Below the pieces are notes generated by a model that saw nothing but the letters and a program-made list of their open reading frames with translations, ran no database searches and was not told the origin of the DNA. The translations under genes were made by a program, and so were the position numbers. From Xestospongia bergquistia (taxonomy: Eukaryota > Porifera > Demospongiae > Haplosclerida > Petrosiidae), in assembly GCA_963965975.1 (NCBI GenBank), contig OZ014411.1:1242501-1306500 (forward strand): 64,000 bases of DNA, in the 5' to 3' direction. Below are positions 24,207-34,628 of this stretch, in pieces (position 1 is the stretch's first letter; every line of letters begins with the position of its first letter).

Positions 24207-24940
24207 CTATAATGAAAGTAAAAATAAAATAATTACAGTTACAGTTATATAAAATAAAAAATAAGTACAATAATTGATATGGTGAATGGTAGATACAAAT
24301 GATTCTTCAGAAGTTACATTTCCCCCTTTCTGAAGAATAGTTTGTATCTAAAAGAGCACTTATGATGAAAGTAAATTTCCCCCCACCTGAATTTTGATAC
24401 TGAAATACTGCCATAATAATTTTAAGTTGAAGTTACTGCCATTATTAAATGTATTTTGTTCGTGTAAGTGTCTAATTTACATTCTATTCAGGAAAATGGC
24501 ATGCATGTAAGATGCAAACCAAAGATAACTGCTGAAAAAACTACGTTACTTTTTCAGGCACAAAAATGAGGCTTACAAAGTTGGTCACATATCAGCTTAA
24601 TAAAATAGTGACTAAAAGGTTTTGGTTATGTAGTTTGAGTAACCCAAACTACAAAAGAAAATAGAAGAAAAATTTTTACTATTATTAAAGTATATTCTAG
24701 TGTGATCCCTAGCCTATACAGAAATCACTAAAATTAATTGTCTTAATTTGGGGATTGTTGTAGAAGAAAATACTATTGAAAAGTTTTGATCAGTTATTTT
24801 GAAGTTTTTCATGTTTTTTGCAAGTAAAAATACCACAGTACTACCACCTGTCTAACAAAGACTTACAAAGACTTACATCTTCCTTACTAACAAAATTAGT
24901 GTATAATTATAATCTGCAGCTTAAAATCAACGTTTGGTTC
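24207..24940. other. Gap between ApoL exon and death-domain exons
   Basis: About 730 bases with no open frame of interest. If the two neighbouring gene parts are spliced together this is an intron, long for this window. Otherwise it is intergenic. Contains two copies of ACAAAGACTTACA near 24,855-24,876. Confidence 0.4.
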
Positions 24941-26519
24941 TCAGGGTAATAACTCACATTCATCAAGTCCAGTATCTTGCAACAAGTTATTTTCTTCTTG
25001 CAAGTTGTCCCTTTCTTGTTTAAGAAGCACAAGTTGCTCATCTATCAACTCAACAGCACGACTTACAGAATTTTGACTTAATTTATATGAATTAGATACC
25101 AACTCATAGATATCAAGAGGTAAGATCAAGACAGACACAACTCCGCCAACAGCTGCCACAGCAACTACTCTTGCTGCTGCGCCTGTTATTCTACCAGCTA
25201 AAATGGCTCCTTGAACAGCAGCTGTACCTCCTGCTTTTGCCACTTGTGAAACAGAAACCCCAGTTCTAGTTGCCGCTAATCCCATCCGAAGAAACTTCCC
25301 TCCTTGTAAAAGCGATACAATAACTTCCTCTCTAGTAACGTTAGGATTATCATGAGCTTTAAGCAATTCAGTAGCTATTGCTTCCAACTTCTCGCTTAGT
25401 TCATTCACTTGTACACTAAGTTGCTTGTCGACTTCAATAATTTCTTCAACCTTTTTAAGTTTAGCTTTGCATATGCCTATTTTTGCTAGTATTGCTCCAA
25501 TAGAAGTGACTCCTCCAGCAACTCCAACAGCAGCTCCAGCAACTGTAAGTCCTAATGAGCCACCAAGAGTAACTGGAATGAGTGCCAATCCTGCAACAGC
25601 AAATACTCCTCCAACAATTGATGTAGCACCTCCTCCTGCTCTTGACGCTCTAACGTATTGACACACTTGCTTTAGCTTGTCTCGTATTTCTTCCAGGTAT
25701 TCAACAGTGGATTCTCTCATATGACGCCAAATCTCCAATGCCATCTCAAGTTGTATGGCCAATATTTGACCCTGTTCCCTGCAACATAAAAGAAAAATTT
25801 AAAGGTTAATTATGAGTGTAATATTTCTAATAAAAATTATAGTCTAAAAATGCGCACATAAAATACTTACATGTATTTAATCCCTTCTTGGATTTTTTTG
25901 GAAAACAACAGAGGTGTTATATTCATTGGGCATGAGTGGAATACAACATTTTGATTATTAAGACCTACATCTTGAAGTGCAGTTTGCAAGACATCAGAAA
26001 AGTCGAATGAGCTGTGAATCTTCTGCACAAGGTAATGAAAGAAAGTGTTATCTGGTCGTTGTCCAGCATAAACTACAGAATGAATATGCCAGTTGTCTAT
26101 TTTATCGTTGTTGACTTCACATGGTTGTTGAATTAATGGTGACTGTAGATTGGTTTCTCGAACTGTTGTTTCCATCAGAAATACTTTTGCCTTATTTTTT
26201 AAACTTGGACACGACTCAGAAGCAAAGGTTGTGATGATATCATTTACTCTTATTTTCGCACCATCAGCACCATATACATATTTCCCTTTCTTGCCTTCAC
26301 TACATACAATGATAACTAAACAATCATACTTCTCGTGTTTGACTTTTGCTACGGAAGACAGTAACTGCATTATCCCATCAGCAGAAATTTTAGTGTAAAT
26401 TTGAACATGAAAGTTTAGCTCATTTTCAAACATTGATTTTACATCAATCAGTGTTGGATCACTTTCATTGTATGAGTTGTTTATGACAATGCAGTAGCCT
26501 CGACATTGTATGTCATTAT
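24941..26519 (-). CDS. Pseudocaspase-apolipoprotein-L-like fusion, copy 1
   Basis: Two exons. The first, 25,871-26,519, is entered from a TTTTTTTATAG acceptor in phase 1. It carries a caspase (C14) fold: RGYCIVINNSYNE, then DCLVIIVCSEGKKG and VYGADG, then CPSLKNKAKVFLMETT. Against the caspase pattern SHG...QACxG, the catalytic His is Glu (26,296-26,298) and the catalytic Cys is Thr (26,164-26,166), so it is catalytically dead. After a phase-2 intron (GTAAGT donor at 25,870) the second exon, from 25,778, gives EQGQILAIQLEMALEIW, the glycine-rich ApoL-like hydrophobic hairpin (GGATSIVGGVFAVAGLALI ... GGSLGLTVAGAAVGVAGGV), a second hydrophobic stretch and a C-terminal coiled coil. The frame stops at 24,941, or exits at a GTGAGT donor after 24,958. 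The 5' exons were not found. Likely a membrane-inserting cell-death or immune effector/regulator, by inference. Confidence 0.8.
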
Positions 26520-26741
26520 CTATAAAAAAATGAAAGAATGTGTATGAAAATAGTTTGTTTAATATAATATCATTAATGAGACTAGTTAAAAATGATGCCA
26601 ATTTTCTTTATTGAATTTTAATTTCGGTTTGTTTTAATTTGTTAGTATTGTTGCTAACATCGACTGTGATAAATAAAATTAGCCTCCAAACTATGTAATC
26701 AATAATTATATATTTTTTTGAAATTAAAGAATCTATGAATG
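26520..26741. other. Presumed intron or 5' flank of ApoL copy 1
   Basis: AT-rich and weakly similar to the region upstream of copy 2 at about 33,800-34,030. No exon seen. The upstream death-domain-like exons present at copy 2 are missing here, where an inverted repeat begins instead. Confidence 0.4.
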
Positions 26742-27048
26742 ATATTGCAATGTCATGTGCAATGTAATTTTGTACATATATGAAGCAAACACCTTGTATC
26801 TGCACTTTTCACACCTAATTGAACTATTATTAACAAAAAATTAAATCAGTTATGCTGATTGTAATCCTTCAGACAGTTTTCTCAATTTATTTTCACACTT
26901 ATTTCCCAATTTTTGACTGCTATATATCGTTTCTGTGTTAATCTATTAATATGATAATTTTGCAATTAAGTTTGTGGTTATAAGACACTAATAACTTTTA
27001 AACAAAAAATGTCTATATAGTTATTACCAAATTTAGAATATAATAATA
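26742..27048 (+). repeat. Inverted repeat, left arm
   Basis: About 300 bases whose reverse complement lies at 27,430-27,736, nearly identical by eye (shared TGCAATGTCATGTGCAATGT, CAGTTATGCTGATTGTAATC and GTTTGTGGTTATAAGA-like blocks). Part of this arm is also similar to 34,010-34,230 upstream of ApoL copy 2, so the arm is native 5' flank that was copied in inverted orientation. Confidence 0.8.
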
Positions 27049-27429
27049 TATACATAATGATCAAGGCAAGGAACAATCCAAAGTTGAGTTTCAGTGACTC
27101 CTAAATTCTTTCAGTGACTCCTAAATTCTCCTAAATTCTCCTAAATTCTTAAGAATATTATAAATAGTAGTGATGATATTAATGTTAACATTAGCTATCT
27201 TTTACTAGCGTCGAATTAGTTGTAAACTCGGGCCACCCAGATTTAAAATGCGTACGGGTGGCTGGTGAAAAAATAGCTAGTGGTTTCAAAGCAGACAGTA
27301 AGATACGATAAAGTTCACGAATTTTATATAGGGTTCAAAGATATAAGACAAATATACAGCTATACCCTGTTACGCCTGCCCCGTCTATTTTAGTGTCAAC
27401 GCCACAAAGGTGCGTTAAAATTGACTAAT
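27049..27429. repeat. Direct-repeat block A between the inverted arms
   Basis: Starts with several tandem copies of CTCCTAAATT (27,100-27,150). From about 27,205 it runs GCGTCGAATTAGTTGTAAAC, CGGGCCACCCAGATTTAAA, GTACGGGTGGCTGGTGAAAA and GTCTATTTTAGTGTCAA. The same order recurs at 27,737-27,960 and, diverged, at 35,170-35,480. Confidence 0.7.
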
Positions 27430-27736
27430 AAATTTAGAATATTCGAAATTTTGTAATAACTATACAGAATTTTTTTGTTTAAAAGTTATTATTATCTTAC
27501 AACCACAAACTTAATTGCAAAATTATCATAATAGATTAACACAGAGCCGATATATAGCAGTCAAAAATTGGGAAATAAGTGTGAAAATAAATTGAGAAAA
27601 CTGTCTGAAGGATTACAATCAGCATAACTGATTTAATTTTTTGTTAACAATAGTTCAATTAGGTGTGAAAAGTGCAGATACAAGGTGTTTGGTTCATATA
27701 TGTACAAAATTACATTGCACATGACATTGCAATATT
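27430..27736 (-). repeat. Inverted repeat, right arm
   Basis: Reverse complement of 26,742-27,048, with few differences. The two arms and the 380-base spacer could extrude a long cruciform. Confidence 0.8.
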
Positions 27737-27960
27737 TTACTAGCGTAGAGTTAGTTGTAAAGTCGGGCCACCCAGATTTAAAAAGCGTACGGGTGGCTGG
27801 TGAAAAAATGGCTAGCGGCTTCAAAGCAGACAGTAAGATACGATAAAGTTCGCGAATTTTATATAGGGTTCAAAGATTTACGACAAATATCCAGTTACGC
27901 CTGCTACGTCTATTTTAGTGTCAATGCCACAAAAGTGCGTTTAAGTTGACTGCGCATTGA
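27737..27960. repeat. Direct-repeat block B
   Basis: Second copy of block A (27,205-27,420), including CGGGCCACCCAGATTTAAA and GTACGGGTGGCTGGTG. Unlike block A it keeps an ATG in good context (AAAAAATGGCTAGC), followed by only about 12 open codons. It may be a promoter/leader segment of an expanded family. Confidence 0.65.
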
Positions 27961-27989
27961 AAAAAAGCCGTCCAACGATCTCTATTTGC

Positions 27990-28022
27990 GGACACGCAAC
28001 GATAAGCTATCGTTACGTGTCC
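27990..28022. repeat. Hairpin, 15-bp arms
   Basis: GGACACGCAACGATA, a 3-base loop AGC, then TATCGTTACGTGTCC: a 15-bp inverted repeat with one mismatch, in an unusually GC-rich spot. A partial further copy of ATCGTTACGTGT follows. Role unknown. Confidence 0.65.
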
Positions 28023-28129
28023 ATATCGTTACGTGTGCATTTTTGGATCGCTTGTGTAACACAAAAGCAGAACTGTAGTTAGTTTAATTTCTGCAGAGCT
28101 GGCAATTAAATATATCTCAGGACTTTTAT

Positions 28130-28298
28130 TGTTTACTACGCTATATTTGTTTCAATAAAAGTTCTCTCCAAAAATCTTTGCTATCTTTAAACTGTACTGC
28201 TTGTATACCTGCCATTTCACTTTATAGATGCGTTTCTAATCTTTTCATGTTTTATATATATACACACAAATTATATATATATATATGTATATTATATG

Positions 28299-28348
<50 letters not shown>

Positions 28349-29350
28349 TTTCTTAGCACATCACTAAAACATTTATTTACCACTATAAGGAGTAGCCATA
28401 GTCTGTGATTGCACCTTTACAATTTCTTTTTAAATTCAAACACTTGAAGTCTTTGAGATGACTTGGAATTAAAGAATTTCTGTACTTTATCAACAATAAG
28501 CTGCTGAACATTCACCTACATATCAACACTAGAACTGACACTGCGAGGTATATTATAAATAGCAGTGATGATATTCATGTTAACACTAGCAAAGTGGGAA
28601 ATATCTTCAAAGGTATCAGATAAATTGATAAACATATTCATGTTGATATTTTGAAATTCAAATTAATCTTTTTTTGAAAACAATAGTGTCAAAACAGAAG
28701 TAATAATGTACCACGCCTACCTTTATTGTGAATTATGCGAAATCTTAATTAGAGACAAGAAACATTTGTATGAATGCTATATGTATTTCAATATAAGTTC
28801 TTTCCAAAAAATCTTTGCTGTCTTTACAACTGTATTGCTTATATACCTGCTATATCACTTGAAAACAGACAAATTGTCTAGGCTTTATAGACGCATTTAT
28901 AATGTTTTCATGTTTTAGACCCATGTAAAAAAATTATATATATATATGTTAGTACATCACTATTATAAAATGTTTATTGACCTTCATAAGGAGTGGTCAT
29001 AGTCTGTAACTGCAGCTTTATAATAAGTTCGTTCAATTAAAAACACTTGAGACAAATTGGAATTGAAGAAATGCCGTACTTCATAAACAACCACTCAATC
29101 ATACTTTATGTTCACCATAAACAATAGAAGTAGTTACTGACAAGTTAAGAATATTATAAACAGGAGTCATGATATTCAAGTTAACATTAAAACAGTGGGA
29201 AACATCTTCAAAGGTATGGAATAATTAATTAATAATCACATTCATGTCGACGTTTGATATTACCGCTGATCTTTCTTTAGAACAATAGTGCGAAAACAGA
29301 AGTAAACATGTGCCACGCCTATCTTCATTATGAAAATTTGACACGTTGAA
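28130..29350. repeat. Two tandem copies of a roughly 600-base repeat
   Basis: Unit 1 (about 28,130-28,760) and unit 2 (about 28,780-29,350) share TTCAATA-AAGTTCT-TCCAAAAA-TCTTTGCT, a (TA)n run, then ATAAGGAGTAGCCATAGTCTG, GTGATGATATTCATGTTAAC, GTGGGAAATATCTTCAAAGG and ACAATAGTG-CAAAACAGAAGTAA. A third diverged copy lies at 35,850-36,200 and a partial one at 39,860-40,080. The (TA)n run at 28,261-28,345 is the longest in this part. Open frames inside are not conserved as protein. Confidence 0.7.
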
Positions 29351-29692
29351 TGTAAATTATAAACCACGGTCAATTTCCGTGACCAGCTGTAATCAGCTTG
29401 TGATATTAGCTATTTTTGATTTTCAGTAGATATTCTTATTTCTATACTACAGTACCACATGATCACTTTTTAAATAAAGTCAGACAAGACTTGTTAGAGA
29501 GTTACACTTTGGTTGGAGAAGAGTGGGCATATTTTCAGTAGAGGATGAATACTATGTTTCATTAAGTACTACATAGGGCAATAATTAAATTAAATTGTTC
29601 AATGTTAATTTTATGCATAAATTATACATTCTCAGTTAATTAAACTTTAATAGAAAGCATCAATTAATTAATCTTTTCATAATATTGTATAG

Positions 29693-30818
29693 GTTGCTGA
29701 GTTTTTATCAAATTTCTTGCAAAGTAATAACATGACAGTGTTTGATTTAGGCTCTTATAAAACTTCAGCTGAGAAAGTTTTGAATAATGCAATAGTATGT
29801 AATTTATTATAATATACAATAACATCTTTCAATTTCTATAATTTGTAAGCACAATGATGTCTGAGTATTTGTATCTATTCTTGCAGAGTCACGTGCTAGA
29901 GCTACATTTTGTGTTGTAAGTAGTAAATGTAAATATTTGCATGAGTGATCATAAAAATTAAAGGTTGATTGCATGTTTCCATTGTAGGCATATCATCTCA
30001 ATTAAGCTAACTACTGCTGATCATGTTTGGATACTACCTGGTATATATAACACTAAATGGTGGTACTTGGAAGACAATGACACTACCTCAAACTGTACTA
30101 ATGAACAGATATTAGAAGCTATTAACTCTACACTATTTGTGGATACCTTTCCTTTTAACATTGATATGAAAATTGTTAGTTGACTATCTGTTCATTTACT
30201 TTATTGACATTTATTATCTACAGGAGGTAGATGATGTTCTGACTGAAATATTCTATAATGTGGTACTAAATATCTCAGCTAACATGACAATGGAGGAGTA
30301 TTCATCTCTTATTATTCATTCTAAGTTATTAAATGCATATGATGCTACTACTGCTTTAGCTCTGACATTGAATGTCAGTCTCACTAAAATCGAGAATAAA
30401 TTTTTGAATGATGACATCTATTCAGTTATTGATAATCCACAATATCCTTCATATCTTGGTCAAATTCCATTATAAGGACTAACTGAGTTTAGAAAACTCA
30501 GTTAGTCCTTATAATGGACTTACAGTAAGTTCTGAAGTCTTAAAGTCTGACTTTTATCATTTAGTTATATTCAACAATAATTTACTCTGTTTGCATTATA
30601 GGGTTTGACAACATTTCTTCATGTTGATAGGAGAGTTAATTTTAGTCAAGGGTTAGTAACACAATTGATTGGTAAATTGTTCATTATTAGCGTTGTAAAG
30701 TTATTTTTTCTCAAAGGACAAAAAAGTATTTTGGAAAGTTTCCAATTATTTAAAGCGTCTGGAATAGTCTACAATATTTGTAGAAACAGCAGTGACTGCT
30801 GTAATGCTTTATGGAAAG
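29693..30818 (+). pseudogene. GABA-B-receptor-like ligand-binding-domain pseudogene
   Basis: Exon-like pieces with AG/GT borders: 29,693-29,794 (VAEFLSNFLQSNNMTVFDLG), 29,887-29,915 (in one frame SRARATFCV), 29,988 to about 30,174 (TADHVWILPGIYNTKWWY then NCTNEQILEAINS), 30,224 to about 30,530 (AYDATTALALTLN), 30,602 to about 30,650 (GLTTFLHVDRR) and about 30,717-30,818 (CNALWKG). The order and motifs match the periplasmic-binding-like ectodomain of class C GPCRs of the GABA-B type. Lesions: exon 2 does not fit the phase of exon 1; the third exon has about four extra bases near 30,000 giving a stop before HVWILPG; stops follow near 30,474. No seven-helix domain follows. Dead fragment of an expanded receptor family. 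Confidence 0.7.
30466..30518. repeat. Perfect 25-bp hairpin with 3-base loop
   Basis: Arms 30,466-30,490 and 30,494-30,518 are exact reverse complements and the loop is AGA. It lies at the 3' end of the fourth exon of the GABA-B-like pseudogene and introduces stops. A perfect arm this long implies a recent foldback event or constraint. Confidence 0.9.
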
Positions 30819-31805
30819 GTGTGTTGTGGTCATAAAATTTATAGGGTACTAGTAATACAATGCCTAATACAACTAACTATACAGTACTTACTATATACTG
30901 TATGTAAGTAACCATGCAGTATACTTCCTATGTAACCTTGCAGTACTTCTTATATAACTATGTATTGTTTCCTATGTAGGGATTGTTCTTATTATGTTTG
31001 TCTCCTGGACAAATATAAATCTATGAGCTAATTATGTATATAATCTTATGATAAGTTATCCATTTTTAGATTGTGGAATGAGTGCTTCAACAAATAAAAG
31101 TAGTGATCTCACAGAGTTTGCATACTATAGTCTCTCCTGTTTTAAAATTAATTTTATGAGTTCTAATATTCATAAGGTAATAAAATGGATATCATGAAAA
31201 TAAAGGAAGGTCAGTATTCTATTCTACCACAAGATCTGCTCTAAAGTAGTCTTCCTTCTTAAGCAACAATTTCATCAGTTGAATTAGCTATTTCTGTCTT
31301 GATTACATGTAAACAAGAAAACGAAAACTTGAAAAGTCATTAAATATAGGAATGATTTGTCTCAACATTCTGTTACAAGTATAATTATTACAACAATTAA
31401 GCATTATTTCCTTGATAATTTATCTACTAAGTAGGAATATCCATGCTGCCATTCACTCATTGGGCTTGTTAAGATACCATCCCTACAATTAATTTAGAAT
31501 TTTATTTACTTCTTTAGTTTGGTATGCTGAGCTCCATTAAAGTTTATTTAATGTTTTCTTAAATTATCAATGTCATCAATACCCTGCCTTTATCTTAGAT
31601 ATGTACAAACTAACAATTTATATAATTTTATATTTGCTCAAAGAGCTTTAAAATTTCTTTATTATTTTTGAGCTTAAATTTGTTTTTTGTTTGTATCATT
31701 TTTCAATCATAAACCCATCTTTCTACAAATTACTGCATGCAGCCATGGCTAGAAATATATTTAATGAATATGTAAATATATTTAAACTCATCCTTAACAA
31801 TTGTA
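30819..31805. other. Intergenic, no gene recognised
   Basis: Short repeated pieces of ACTATACAGTACTTACTAT / CCATGCAGTATACTTCCTAT near 30,880-30,975. Otherwise AT-rich and empty. Confidence 0.4.
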
Positions 31806-33418
31806 TTAAATTGTGAAATGATCTTTAAGATTAACTGTATGTTCATGTGTAATAGGTGTAGTGGAGAAAGAAGGTATTGTCTCCATTTCTGTCTGCAAGT
31901 TGTCTCTTTCTTGTTTAAGGAGCTCAAGTCGGTTGTTTAGCAACTCAACAGCACGACTTACAGAGTTTTGACTTAATTTATATACATTTGATACAAACTC
32001 GTAGATATCAAGAGGTAAGATCAAGACAGATACAACTCCACCAACAGCTGCTACAGCAACTCCTCTTGCTGCTGCACCTGTGATTCTACCAGCTAAAATG
32101 GCTCCTTGAACAGCAGCTGTACCTCCTGCTTTTGGCACTAGAGAAACAGAAACTCCTGTTCTAGCTGCTGCTAATCCCACCCGAAACACCTTCCCTCCCT
32201 GTAAAAGTGACACAATAACCTCCTCTTTAGTCACATTGGGATTATCGTGAACTTTTTGGAGCTCAGTAGCTACTTCTTCAAGCCAGCGCCATAGATCATT
32301 TACTTGCTTACTAAGTTGGCTATCAACTTCAATAATTTCTTGAGCCTTTTTAAGTTTAACTTTGCATATAGCTATTTTTGCTAGTATTGCTCCAATAGAA
32401 GTGACTCCTCCAGTAACTCCTGTAACAGCTCCCACTACTGTTAGTCCTAATGAGCCACCAAATGTTACTGGAATAAGTCCTAACCCTACAACAGCTAATA
32501 CTCCTCCAACAATTGATGTAGCACCTCCTACTGCTCTTGACACTCTAACATCTATCTTGATACACTTGCTTTAGTTTGTCTCGCATTTCTTCCAGACACT
32601 CAATAGTGGCTTGTCTCATATGAACCCAGACCTTAAGGGCCATATCAAGTTGTTTAGCCAGTATTTGTCCCTGTTCACTATAAAATAAAGTCAAATTTAT
32701 AGATAAGTTATTTGTGTAATGTAGATTTAAAATGGACACAAAGATACTTACCTCAATGTACTCACTTGAATATTTTTTGAAAGCACCAGTGGTTCTATGA
32801 AATCATTCATTGGATAAGAGGTAAATCTGACATTTTGATTATCAAGACATGTACGCTGCAGTGCATTCCGCAAGACTTCTAAAAAGTCGAATGAGCTGGC
32901 CGGCTTATGTGCATGAATACCATGTTCTAGGTGATGCAAAAAAGTGTTATCCAGACATTCTCCAGCATAAACTACAGAATGAATATGGCAGTTGTTTATT
33001 CTATCATTGTTAACTTCACATGGTTGTTGAATTAATGGTGAATGTAAATTGTTTTCTTGGACTGTTGTTTCCATCAGAAATACTTTTGCCTTATTCTCTA
33101 ACATTGGACATGACTCAGAAGCAAAGATTGTGATGATGTCATTGACTCTTATTCTCACTCCATCAGCACCATATACATGTTTCCCTTTCTTGCCTTTACT
33201 ACAGACAATGATGATCAAACAATCAAACTCTTCATGGTCGACTTTTGTAATGGAAGAAAGTAACTTCATTATGCCATATGAGGAGATTTTGTTGTAAATT
33301 TGAACATGAAAATTTAGTTCATTTTCAAACACTGATTGTACACCAGTCAATGTTGGATCACTTTCATTGTAAGAGTTGTTTATTATAATGCAATAGCCTC
33401 GAGTGTCTACATCGCTCT
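31806..33418 (-). pseudogene. Pseudocaspase-ApoL fusion, copy 2, frameshifted
   Basis: Same two-exon layout as copy 1. The caspase-like exon 32,752-33,418 (acceptor TCTATAG, donor GTAAGT, phase 1 in and phase 2 out) has RGYCIIINNSYNE, DCLIIIVCSKGKKG, VYGADG and AKVFLMETT, so the catalytic His is Lys and the Cys is Thr. The ApoL exon starts at 32,677 (SEQGQILAKQLDMALKVW). Compared with copy 1, four extra bases near 32,550-32,565 shift the frame after DKLKQVYQDRC, giving a stop. The ApoL part stays open in the next frame from an ATG at 32,543 (MSRAVGGATSIVGGVLAVVG) to the stop at 31,806. The C-terminus differs from copy 1, ending THEHTVNLKDHFTI. It may be a pseudogene, or two separate products if the second ATG is used. 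Confidence 0.75.
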
Positions 33419-34385
33419 CTATAGAATAAAAAGTTTATGAAATTAAATGGCTACTGTAATATCACTAAAGAGACTAGTCAAAAATGTTGTTTTTTGTGTT
33501 TCCACTGTTTATGACACTATTCCATGCTTAGAGTTTGCTTTAAACAGGTTCAGGCTTTGAGTATGTATAAAGTTACTTGATCTTTTATAGCTTATATTCA
33601 TTTATTTACAGAGAAATGTTAGTGAAAATGCACAACACTTGTAGACATAGTCACATTTATATTTAATTAAGAATATTGAAGGCGCTAAAGCCTCTTAAAT
33701 AAGATGATAATAATTTTAATATTTATAATAAAAAAATGTTTAAGCTTTAAAAAGCTTTGTTGATGCTCTTTAACTAAATTTTTCATTTTAATTTTGCTTT
33801 ATTGTAATTTGTCGATATTGTTGGTTTATATTACATGATCATCATTGTTACTATCATTATTATTATTATTATTGTTAGTGTGGACTTATGTCTACTTTGT
33901 TTTGTTTTAAATTGTTATTGTTTTTTATGATAATTAAACATTAGCTTCCAAAGAATGTAATGAATATAATATTTTTATTGAATTTAAGGAACCAGTGAAA
34001 TGTCATAAGCAATTTAATTTTGACGATATATGGACAAAATGAAATGCCTCATATCTATACTTTTGTCACATAATTGAACTATTATTAATAAAAAATTAGA
34101 AACAGGTGTGTAATTTTAATACTGCAAACACTTTTCTCAATCTTAGCATAAATTACTTGCAAATAATTTTCCAATTTGTTATTGCTATGATGCTTCTGTA
34201 TTAGTACATTGTAATAAAAATTGCAATATAAAAGGTTGAAAAGTTATATGACAAAGATAACAATTATGATTCACGCTATATTGAACTAGATTCACTTATT
34301 TTTTTCGAATTAATGCAGTCATTAGGAAAAATTTAATGTAATTTTAATATCATTTACACACTTATGAATATTTCATATCTCATAC
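33419..34385. other. Presumed intron/5' region of ApoL copy 2
   Basis: AT-rich. The part 34,010-34,230 is homologous to 26,760-26,980 upstream of copy 1, showing that the flank was duplicated with the gene. An (ATT)n run lies near 33,855-33,873. No exon seen. Confidence 0.45.
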
Positions 34386-34628
34386 CAAGATTTGATGTTC
34401 TTTCTTTTTGTCCTTCAGATTCACAATGAGGTAGTTGTGGAGTGTGTTCCTATAATAAATGTTATGTAAAAGTGTAATAATAAATTGAACACACCATTTG
34501 AATTAACATGTTTTCATAATTACCCAAGTTATACCATTTATTTGTTATAACATGTTCACACAAAGATGGTGGTTGGTCTAGTATGGATGATATAGTGCAG
34601 GGTGCTTGTTCATAATCTGTAATTGTGT
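34386..34628 (-). CDS. Candidate 5' exons of ApoL copy 2, death-domain-like start
   Basis: Exon 34,524-34,628 (acceptor CTCTTTTAG, donor GTAATT) reads TITDYEQAPCTISSI then LCEHVITNKWYNLG, which resembles the first helices of a sponge-type death domain (…HVI…KWY.LG). It ends in phase 1, which fits the caspase-like exon at 33,418. An intervening stretch 34,386-34,449 (acceptor TATTATAG, donor GTATGA) reads PHCESEGQKERTSNLG in a different entry phase, so its inclusion would break the frame from the first exon. The death domain is incomplete. Low to moderate confidence. Confidence 0.45.

Noticed and set aside
24064-24270. 68-codon minus-strand frame treated as one small gene
   Set aside because: Only the middle, 24,144-24,206, has exon borders and fits the phase of the death-domain exon; the ends are intron.
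25425-25661. Pro/Ala-rich plus-strand frame opposite the ApoL exon (also 32,362-32,574)
   Set aside because: Antisense shadow of the glycine-rich membrane hairpin; the same happens at both copies.
28706-28918. 70-codon plus-strand frame with a hydrophobic segment
   Set aside because: Lies in the 600-base repeat; the parallel unit at 28,130-28,260 does not keep the frame.
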